From Manihot esculenta (Eukaryota > Streptophyta > Magnoliopsida > Malpighiales > Euphorbiaceae): a DNA stretch of 64,000 nt. The stretch spans positions 28,509,342-28,573,341 of the forward strand of contig NC_035172.2 of assembly GCF_001659605.2 (NCBI RefSeq), read 5' to 3'. Below are positions 46,212-55,178 of this stretch, in pieces. The translations under genes and the position numbers were made by a program. The notes under the pieces are model-generated. The model ran no database searches. It was not told where the DNA came from and saw only the letters and a program-made list of their open reading frames with translations. Numbering within the stretch: position 1 is the stretch's first letter; each line of letters begins with the position of its first letter.

Positions 46212-48439
46212 TGTAACGACCCGAAAATTGGACCGCCACTGTTGCTAGGATTCAGGTCGACTTAAGGTCGCCGAAACCCGTAGCAAGCCTGCTATACTCT
46301 TTGTGTACCTGTAAATCCCATACATGATCATACATTTTCTGTGAAAATATTAAAAACTTTCCTCTGTACCAAGGCTCAACCTGTGCATGCACTATCTATG
46401 TACACAGACCTCCTTGCCAGAGCACTCATCGCTCTAGCTGAGTCCACACAGTATATGTTACACCTGGTCAATCATACTCATCAACTAGACATATACATAA
46501 AAACAGACCATGTGTACAAAAGGATTTACAATACAAAATAACTAAGTCAAGCACAACAACTAGTACATCTCCTTAATATTACATGTCCACACTCTCTTAT
46601 TACACAACTCTGTTTTCTTCCTGTACCCTGCTGAACTTCCCCTGTACACTGATCCTGCAAAACTGGGGTTAAGGGAGTGGGATGAGCTCTATAGCCCAGT
46701 GAGTAGAACACTAAAACAAGTCACGAAAACATGATCTTATGGAATGCATCATATCACAGACAATTCACATCGAGGGTAAACCTGTCACCACATAGTCCCA
46801 GTATTTGTTCCGTGCCAGGCCGTAGAATGGGGTCCTGGTCTTCCTGTACTGTATATGTATATGTGTATATAACACCTGTACTTACCATTTGCTAGGGTGT
46901 AGACTGGGCACCTGGTCTTTCTATACCTGCCAGGGCATAGACTGGGCACCTGGACTTTACTATACCTGCCAGGGCGTAGACTGGGCACCTGGACTTCCTG
47001 TCTGGAACTATTGGATCATTCAGTATTCACCCACATCAACAAATAAGTGTGCAATGCAACATCTTCGTGGATTCTAATGCAATCAACCTATTGCATAATC
47101 ATGGTGCATGAAAGATGCTAAAAGCATTCAATGTCTCAATTAAAATGAGTATTAAGTTTAGTTCCACTCACCTCTGGCTATCTCTGGACTGACTCTGCAA
47201 ACTCTGAAGCAGTACTCACTGCTGCTCTCTTTGGTTCCTCTGGTCTGCGCCTACACAAATGGACTCATATGAGGGACCAAACTAGCTCAAAAACACCTCT
47301 ATAAAACTCCTCAAGAATTCCCTTAGACACCTTAAAACAATCATGCAAAACATGCAAAGGAAGGCTGGACAGGGCACTTTCGGCAGCAGGTTCGGCGGTC
47401 GAAAGTCTTCTCCAGAGCCGAAACTCATGCACCTTCGGCGGTCGAATCTCTTCTTTCGGCAGCCGAACCCTTTCGGGGGCAAGTTTCGGGGGCTGAAAGC
47501 CACTCCAGAGACGAAATTCCATAACCTTCGGCGGTACCTTCGGCGGCCGAACCTCCCCTCCAGAGCCGAAAGTGCAAACTCTCGGGGGCAAGCTTAGGCA
47601 ACCGAAGCCACCTCCTCAGCACATTCGGCGGCCGAACCTTTCTTCGGCTGCCGAAGCTGGGTTCATCAGCAAGGCAGAAGCTTGCTCTGCCTCACGCCAA
47701 AACACACCAACTCTTCCAAACTCAAACATCTCAATTCCTCAACATGCATACACCCTAGTATATGCACAAAGGGGTCACAAACTACCTAAAACCCCAACTC
47801 AAACATAACACAACACACATAAACATGCTTTTATCAACAAAACTCCAAAAAACCCTATTCATGCAACTCTACCCCAAAACTCCATAAAACTTCCATAAAA
47901 CAGGAAAAGAAGCTCAGGATCTTCACTTACCTCTTGAAAACAACAAGATGAACGATCCCAACGTGCAGATATGGAGCAACTCTCCTTCAAACTCTCCAAA
48001 CTTCAAATCTTGGGTTTTTAACTCAAAACCTTCAAAATAACATGAAAATCAATAAAAACTTTGCAAGATTTGATGAAAACATGAAGAAACTCCAAGAAAG
48101 AGATGGTCTCACCTCTAGAAAGCGAAAGAAAAGGCGGATGCTTATCCTTCTACCGCTTGAGGGCCTTTTATAGGTGGCTGGCCAGACCACCTTCGGTGGC
48201 CTAACGTGAAACCAAAAGCCATGCATGTTCGGCGGCCGAACTTTCACCTTCGGCGGCCGAACCTGGCTTTTCTGCCTTGGTTCTTTTCTTTCAAACACTC
48301 TTTTCATTTCAACTTAAAAACATTAAAACATACTATATTACTTTCGAAACACATAAATCTCACCCTTCTACCGATTTCGACATCCTGGATTCCACCGGAC
48401 GACAGGAATTCCGATGTCAGACTCTAGCCGGATATTACA
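46212..48439 (-). mobile_element. RLG-4 5' LTR
   Basis: 2228 bp, TGTAACGACCC to CGGATATTACA (terminal GGGT mutated to GGAT). The minisatellite is at about 46883-46998; palindromes lie at 47370-47655 and 48225-48260. Confidence 0.9.
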
Positions 48440-50138
48440 CCTGCAGTACATCCTGAGTCAGAGAGAGCTGAATATGAGGCAGAGAAGATGGGTAGAACTG
48501 CTTAGTGACTACGATTGCAAGATTCAGTACCATCCGGGTAAGGAAAATGTTGTGGCAGACGCCTTAAGCTGGAAATCACTTGGCAGTTTGTGCTATATTT
48601 CAGCAGAGAGGAGGCGAGTAGTGAGGGAGTTCTTCGAGCTCATGAATGAAGGTCTACAGTTGGAGTTGTCTGGTACAGGTGCTTTAGTTGCCCAAATGAG
48701 AGTGGCACCCGTGTTTCTGGAGCAGGTGGCTCAGAAACAGCATGAGGACCCCGAGTTAGTGAAGATTGCTAGGACTGTTCAGTCAGGCAAGGATAGTGAG
48801 TTCAGATTTGACAGTAAGGGGATCCTCCGCTATGGAAACAGATTGTGTGTACCAGATGACGTAGGGCTGAAGGGAGACATTATGAGAGAGGCTCATAATG
48901 CCAGATACAGTGTTCACCCTGGAGCCACCAAAATGTATTAAGATCTGAAGAAGGTTTATTGGTGGCCAGCTATGAAAAGAGAAGTGGCACAGTTTGTGTC
49001 AGCCTGCGAAATATGTCAGAGGGTGAAGCTGGAACATTAGAAGCCGGCTGGAATGCTTAACCCACTACCTATTCCAGAGTGAAAATGGGAGAATATAGCT
49101 ATGGACTTCGTGGTGGGGTTACCGGCAACGTCCAACAGATTGGACTCCATATGGGTGATCGTGGACAGACTCACCAAATCTGCTCACTTCATCCCTGTCA
49201 GGAGTGGCTATTCTGTGGACAAGCTAGCGCAGGTGTATGTTGATGAGATCGTCAGGCTGCATGGGGTTCTTGTTTCAATAGTGTCTGATCGAGGGCCCCA
49301 GTTCAGCTCCAGGTTTTGGCGGAGTCTGCAGAATGCTATGGGTACCAGGTTGGATTTTAGCACTGCTTTCCATCCTCAGACGGACGGACAATCAAAGAGG
49401 ACCATCCAAACCATAGAAGATATGTTCAGAATGTGTGTGCTGGATTTTGGCGGTTCTTGGAGCCAGCATCTACCTTTAGTGGAGTTTGCCTACAATAACA
49501 ACCATCATGCCAGCATAGGGATGGCCCCATATGAAGCTTTGTATGGAAGGAAGTGCAGGTCGCCTGTCTGTTGGGAAGAAGTAGGGGAAAAGGCCTTGGC
49601 AGGTCCTGAGCTAGTAGAGACCACCAGCAGAGTGGTGCCCATAATCAGAGAAAGGATCAAGACTGCTGCAAGCAGGCAGAAGAGTTATGCAGACATCCGC
49701 AGAAGGCAAGTAGAGTTTCAGGAGGGGGATTTGGTATTGCTCAAGGTGTCTCCAATGAAAGGGGTGATTCGGTTTGGGAAGAAAGGTAAGCTAGCTCCAC
49801 GGTACATCGGACCCTTCGAAGTCTTGCAAAAGATTGGGAATGTATCATACAAGCTGGACTTGCCTGCTTCAATGGAGAGAATCCATCCGGTTTTCCATGT
49901 TTCCATGTTGAGGAAATTCGTGTCAGATCCGGGCAAGGTTCTTAGTGAGTCTGATATGGAGATCCAAGAGGATCTCACTTATGTTGAACAGCCAGTACGG
50001 ATTCTTGACACTCAGATCAGAAAGCTGAGGAACAAGGAAATCCCGATGGTGAAAATCCTTTGGAATCACCACAACATCGAAGAGTGTACCTGGGAGACAC
50101 GGGAGTCCATGCTCCGGCAATATCCTCATCTCTTCTAA
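48440..50138 (+). pseudogene. RLG-2 gag-pol, C-terminal part (RNase H end, integrase, chromodomain)
   Basis: Resumes after RLG-4 with [10 protein letters not shown], RNase [13 protein letters not shown], then the integrase zinc finger, [15 protein letters not shown], and DGQSKRTIQ, where the catalytic Glu codon is AAG (49395-49397). Stops are at 48939-48941 (TAA where relatives have CAG), 49038-49040 (TAG for CAG) and 49080-49082 (TGA for TGG). From 49101 the frame stays open to 50138, including the C-terminal [19 protein letters not shown] block and the chromodomain-like RILDTQIRKL...EECTWETRE, ending QYPHLF. Normal termination at 50136-50138. Confidence 0.9.
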
Positions 50139-50200
50139 GGTGAGTTTTATGTGTTTTGTATGAATATTATGTTTTATGCTATGCCATGTGTTTGTTTGGT

Positions 50201-50237
50201 GAACATTCGGGGACGAATGTTCTTAAGGGGGGGAGAA
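50201..50237 (+). other. RLG-2 hairpin and polypurine tract
   Basis: Hairpin arms GAACATTCG / CGAATGTTC at 50201-50222, then AAGGGGGGGAGAA up to the 3' LTR TG at 50238. Confidence 0.85.
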
Positions 50238-50764
50238 TGTAATACCCGGCTAGACTCCGGTATCGGAATTCCTACCGTCCGGTGGAATCTCGGATGTCGA
50301 AAACCTCTAGAAGGGTAAAAGCATGTTTTTATAAAATGTTTTGATGTATTTCATGGGCTTAAACAAGAAAGAAATTAAGTTTTGAATGAAAATAGTCTTG
50401 AGAAGAAGACTCAGGTTCGGCCGCCGAACATGCATGCACTTCGGGAGTGCTTTAGGCCCCCGAAGGCATAAGTGAGGGAAGTCTAGGTTCGGCCGCTGAA
50501 CCTTATGTTCAGCCGCCAAACATGGCATGCATGCGGAGGCACGTTAGGCCCCCGAAAGTGGCCTGGCCAGCCACCTATAAAAGGGTCCCCTTGTCCGAAT
50601 GGGCGAGCTTTTCTCCCCATTTTCGGCCAAGGTGAGTTCTCCACCGTCCCTCACCGATTTTGAGTCTCTTCCTACAAATCTTTTATGATTTTCATGAGAT
50701 TTCACTTTGTTTTGAAGATTTGTGAGCATTTAAGCAAGTTTTGAGGCTTGGAAGACTCATGAGC
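50238..50764 (+). mobile_element. RLG-2 3' LTR, first segment
   Basis: TGTAATACCCGG through the first palindrome cluster and TATA box to GACTCATGAGC, where the RLG-6 solo LTR is inserted. Confidence 0.88.
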
Positions 50765-51837
50765 TGTAATACCCGGCTAGATCAGGCATCGGAATTCCAA
50801 CCGTCCGGTGGAATTCGATGATGTCAGAGGTTGCTAGAAAGGTAATAGAAAGGTTTTCTAAGATGGTTTTATGTATTTTACAGGTTTTGACTGAGATAGG
50901 ATCGAGTTTTGAAGAGAAGAGACCAAGGAGGCAAAATGCAGGTTCGGTCGTCGAAGGTAATGTTTGGTCGCCGAAAGTGCTTGAGGTTTGGCCTCCGAAA
51001 CTCCAAGTTCGGCCGCCGAACGTTGCATGGTTTTGCATGCAGTTTTGGCTGCCGAAGGAGAGTCGGTCAGCCCCCTATAAAGCATCCCCCAGGCGGTGAA
51101 CTGGATAAGTTTCACCCCCTGAGGTCAGACCATGTCCTCCATGGCTACTCTTCATAGTTTGATCAATTCTTGCAAGGCTTTAATAAGTTTTAATGTTGTT
51201 TTGAAGGTTTTGAGTTAAAAAGATAAGTTTTGAAGTTTAAAGAGTTTGAAGGCAAGTTGCTCTATATCTCTAAGTTCAGATCGTTCATCTTCTTGTTTTC
51301 AAGAGGTAAGTAAAGATCTTGAACTTCTTTGTGTATGCATGTATCCTGTTTTACGTTTCTTGATGAGAAATGTGTCAACCTAGGCTTAACATATGATGTG
51401 TTTATAAAACTCCAGTGATTAGGGAAGAAAGGGTTCCAATCCCTTGACCCAAGAGCAGACCGTGAGGGAAGAAAGGGTTCAATCCCTTGACCCAAAGCGG
51501 AAACCAAGGCTAACCTGTGATATGCTGACCCTAAGAAAGTGGGTTCTATGTTTTCAGACATAGGGCATGGAGGTTGAGCTTGGTATTGGATCGTTGGTGT
51601 AGGCCCTGGGGGCTGTTTCGGACTGATATGTCTGAGTGTTTTTAAGGTTAAGCCTGGTGGTTTTACAGAAAAAGTTTTAAAAAGCTAGTGGTCTAGTTGG
51701 ATCATGTATGGGATTTATCAGATACACAGAGTTCAGTTTAGGCTTGTTACGGGTCCTGGAGGCCTTAAGCCGATCTGGATCCTAGCGCCGAGCAGTTTGG
51801 ACCGTTACAGAGGGGTATCGGTTTCCGGGCTGTTACA
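50765..51837 (+). mobile_element. RLG-6: solo LTR of a divergent, shorter subfamily
   Basis: 1073 bp from TGTAATACCCGG to GGGCTGTTACA with no internal region. The flanking 5-mers are TGAGC (50760-50764) and GGAGC (51838-51842), a TSD with one mismatch. It carries decayed palindromes (TTCGGTCGTCGAA, TTCGGCCGCCGAA near 51007), a TATA box near 51077, AAGAGGTAAG near 51303, and a 55-60 bp imperfect duplication (GGGAAGAAAGGGTTC) at 51421-51500. It arose by LTR-LTR recombination. Confidence 0.85.
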
Positions 51838-52198
51838 GGAGCTCTTTTCCTTGGTTCTCCAAGTTTAGGTCGTCTCTCTCTCGATCTTCAAGAGGTAAGA
51901 GCCGATCTTGAGCTCATTGTGTGTTTTAAACAAGTTTTAAGTTGATCTATGGGGTAGAAATGCATGTTTAGGTTAGTTGAACTTTGTTAGGTTTTATGTG
52001 ATTATATGGACAATGTATGTTGGATATACATGTTTGATGTGTTGTAGATGGGGTTTAGGATAGTTTGAAGCCCCTAGGAACTTGTATGCTTGAGTATGCA
52101 TGTTGTAAAATAGGATAATGCATGATTGGATGAGTTGGGAGGCGTTTATGCATGTTGAGCTGAGTTTCTGCCCTTTTGGGATAAACCAGGTTCGGTAG
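51838..52198 (+). mobile_element. RLG-2 3' LTR, second segment, truncated
   Basis: Continues GGAGCTCTTTTCC as in the 5' LTR (16870 on) down to ACCAGGTTCGGTAGCC, where it switches to Athila-type sequence. The 5' LTR reads CAGGTTCGGCAGCCGAAAGG at this point. Confidence 0.85.
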
Positions 52199-52577
52199 CC
52201 ACTTGGATAGGTGAACCAACTGAAAAATATAAACCTTCAAATCAAAAATAGGTTGGTGACCTTTCCAAGCAAAATCTAAAGTGCAAAAGCCTGAATAAAG
52301 TACTTCAAGGTAAGGGCAAGTCAATCCAAAAGCTAGAAAAAGTCTTAACAAATTAATGTGCATGTCTCTCTTGAGGAAAACAAATCCTAGCCATGGTAAG
52401 CAAAGGGAAACAAGGAAAAGGGGTAAGTAATCTTCATGCATACATTCTTCACTGCAATGCTTCAAAATAAGTGTCTAGAGTATGAGCTTAAGTGGTAATA
52501 AGGATCTAGAGGAAGAAAATATATTTGACCATGTTTATTTGCTTGAGGACAAGCAAAAGCTTAAGTGTGGGGGTATT
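52195..52577 (+). mobile_element. Athila-type 3' internal tail (ATH2)
   Basis: Co-linear with 11968-12418 from AGCCACTTGGA to the CTTGAGGACAAGCAAA word and the polypurine tract GTGTGGGGGTA. The element body upstream is missing; the left border is a junction with the RLG-2 LTR. Confidence 0.7.
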
Positions 52578-54213
52578 TGATAGAGCATATTTTAGCCCAA
52601 TTTATCCTTATGTTATTGATGTTTATTTACACCTTTTTTACCTAATTTTGTGGTTTTAATCATGTTTTGAAGATATTAGGTGTGAAGAAACAATTTGGAG
52701 GAAATGCTCTTAAAAGTGCCATAGAATGCCAAAAAAACAGCCACTTTCGGAAGCACTTTCGGAAGCCGAAACTTAACCACCTTCGGAAGCACCTTCGGAA
52801 GCACTTTCGGAAGCCGAAAGTCACCCACTTTTGGAAGAACTTTTGGCGGCCTAAAGTCAAGTCCAGAGGCGAAACTCCACCACCTTCAGCGGCACCTTCG
52901 GCCGCCGAACCTTGGCTCCAGAGACGAAAGTCCTGCCCCCGAAACTTAACTTAGGCGGCCGAACCTGCCCCCGAATAGTCTCCTTCCTATTTAATGAGCC
53001 AAATCTTGGAGATCACATGTTTCCTACATAGTGCTATGCTCATTCAAAATTCAAATCAAGGCTCCACCTTCCTCTTTAGTGCATGAATCTTCTTGGACAC
53101 ACCTTGGACATCAATTAAAAGACCAAAAAGGGCTTGCAACTCCACACATGCACAAAGAAGACTCAAGGACACTATAGGCAATCACTCTAAAAGATGCATG
53201 GACACTAAAAAGGAAATAGGCAACCTCTCAAGATCTATTTAAAGGCCTCAAGAAGACCAAGAAACAATCATCTTCCATCAAGGATTGATCAAGAACAGCC
53301 TCTCTCCTCCACACTTTGGTTCTTCATCTTTTCTTCTTCTTTTCTTTTATTTTCTGTTTTGGTTCAGCCATGAGTGGCTGAAACCCTCTTTCTAGTTGAA
53401 GTTTGGTTGAAACTAAGGTTGTTTAAAAGGTTATGAGATCTGAACATAAAGTTTTGATTTTGATTTTATTCAATATTCATGCAATTGTGCTTTGATTCCA
53501 AGATTGCTTTGTTGTTTTGATCAAATTGGCCACTTGAGTCTTGATTGCAAAGTTAATTAATTGTTGGATTAGGATATTTGTTAGTCCGTAATTGCTGGAA
53601 ATATTCTGTCCATAGAACACTTGGTGTAAAAACCCAAGAAATTGTATGATCTAGCAACATCTCATGCGTTTGAGTAGCTAGGGTTTGGATCTTTCTTGTT
53701 CTTCATGCAATTGGCAATTGTTTTGATGCCTATGGCCCAAGGACGTTCCTTGGCAATTTGTTGATTAGTAATTGATTAGAGGACGTTCCTTAATCAGTTT
53801 GTTCATAAGGAAAGACATGGTGGTGAGAAGCGTCTTCCACCCTCATAACCAACCTATTGAATCAATCAAGATAACCATGTTTCAATGATCAACCCAAACA
53901 ACCAAAGTGGATCCATATCTTCAGCTAGACTTTTCTCATATTGATTTCTTGTTTTATTTTGATTACTTGCTGTTTTAATTGCTTTCAATAGTTGTTAGAC
54001 AAATAAATCTCAAAACCCCCCTTTTTACTTTCCTTGCACTTGTTTCTATTTCTCTTTGATTACTTGCTTTCACTTGTGCTTTCAATTAGTTCTATTGGTC
54101 TTGATTGAGATAAATAAATAGGTAATCAATTCTCTGTGGATACGATCCTTCACCACTATCTGCAGTTGTAAATTGTAGGTAACCAAGAAGGTTATTTTTG
54201 ACCGGCTTCGACA
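52578..54213 (+). mobile_element. Athila-type LTR (ATH2) carrying the palindrome module
   Basis: 1636 bp, TGATAGAGCATA to CGGCTTCGACA. It matches ATH1 (12419-14153) at both ends and through the 3' 900 bp. Between about 52735 and 52985 it instead has TTCGGAAGCCGAA repeats, TTCGGCCGCCGAA at 52897-52909, and the CTCCAGAGACGAAAGT and TGCCCCCGAA words of the Tekay-like LTRs. Confidence 0.75.
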
Positions 54214-54216
54214 ACC

Positions 54217-54951
54217 GCTCCTGTCACCGGGCCAGGCATACAGATGTTGTAAGACCTGGCCGGGCCAGGCATACGGATGTTGTAAGACCTGGCTGGGCCA
54301 GGCATACAAGGGTTATAAGACCTGGCCGGGCCAGGCATAATGACACAGGAGGGAGTTTTGGTGGCCATGTCCATCCGTGATATGAAATGTTTGTGCTGTG
54401 ACGCATTCATAAGAGCATGTCATGTTTTCCTTATTTCTACTCACTGGGCTTTATAGCTCACCTCTTCCCCTTAACCCCAGTTTTGCAGGCTCAGAGGTCA
54501 GGGGAGGATCAGCAGAGGTCAGAAAGAGTAAAGAGATGTGTAATAGATTAGTGTGGACATGTAAAATTGTAAAGAGATGTAAAAATTATAACGAGCTATG
54601 TATAGTTCTGTGCTTGACCCAGATGTGATGTAAATCCCTCTTATGTATACATGGTCTGTTTTATGGATATGTCTAGTTGATGAGTGTGGATGACCAGGTT
54701 TAACATTTACTATGTGGACTCAGCTAGGGCTTTAATGAGTGCTCTGGCAAGGGGGTCTGTGTACAGAGTTAGTGCATGCACAGGTTGAACCATGGGACAG
54801 GGTTGAGTTTTTAATGTTTATAGGTTATGTTTGATCATGTATGGGATTGTACAGGTACCCAGAGAGTATAGCAAGCTTGCTACGGGTCCCGGCGACCTTA
54901 AGTTGACCTGGATCCTAGCGCCGGTAGCGGTCCGGATTTCGAGTCGTTACA
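54217..54951 (+). mobile_element. RLG-7 5' LTR, 3' third only
   Basis: Begins inside the minisatellite (CGGGCCAGGCATAC units, 54222-54355), directly after the ATH2 LTR end. It continues through CTCACTGGGCTTTATAGCTC and TTTTGCAG to GAGTCGTTACA. The first two thirds, including the TATA box and palindromes, are missing. Confidence 0.85.
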
Positions 54952-54954
54952 GAT

Positions 54955-54966
54955 TGGTATCAGAGC
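54955..54966 (+). other. RLG-7 primer binding site
   Basis: TGGTATCAGAGC three bases inside the 5' LTR border. Confidence 0.88.
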
Positions 54967-55178
54967 CCTAGGTTCATATGGTCGGACCTAGATAGAGAGT
55001 GTCGGGCTCATAGAGGTTATAGTAGGTCAAGCACAATAGGAAAGCATGTCCACTAGGATAGGATGTCGAGTCATGTCTATTTGCTGAAGTGTAATGCCAT
55101 GAGTTATGCATGTGCCTTGTTGTTATGTGATGTTTTTATGCTGATGTGTGCTGTTATGTTGTTTTCCAGAAAGTTAAG

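Larger units (their letters stand above)
28911..48439 (-). mobile_element. RLG-4: full-length Tekay-like element, minus strand, split by RLG-5
   Basis: LTRs 28911-31137 and 46212-48439, primer site 46197-46208, gag-pol 45981 down to 31217, polypurine tract 31138-31152. Its own length without RLG-5 and the extra TSD is about 9.7 kb. The LTRs differ at roughly 55-60 positions by eye (about 2.5%). It has two CAG-to-TAG stops, an RNase H Asp-to-Asn change and an integrase Glu-to-Lys change, so it is dead. Confidence 0.92.
16368..52198 (+). mobile_element. RLG-2: Tekay-like Ty3/gypsy element, host of the nest
   Basis: Plus-strand chromodomain Ty3/gypsy element broken into pieces by later insertions. 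5' LTR 16368-17858 and 25426-25759, gag-pol 25760-28910 and 48440-50138, polypurine tract at about 50225-50237, 3' LTR 50238-50764 and 51838-52198. RLG-3, RLG-4 (carrying RLG-5) and RLG-6 are inserted in it. The primer site, LTR 3' end and gag N-terminus are lost in a deletion at 25757-25760. The 3' LTR is cut off at 52198 by an Athila-type tail. RT keeps FIDD, but the integrase catalytic Glu codon is AAG (Lys). Confidence 0.88.

Noticed and set aside
51421..51500. GGGAAGAAAGGGTTC duplication as a regulatory array
   Set aside because: Only two imperfect copies, seen in one solo LTR; too little to support a function.
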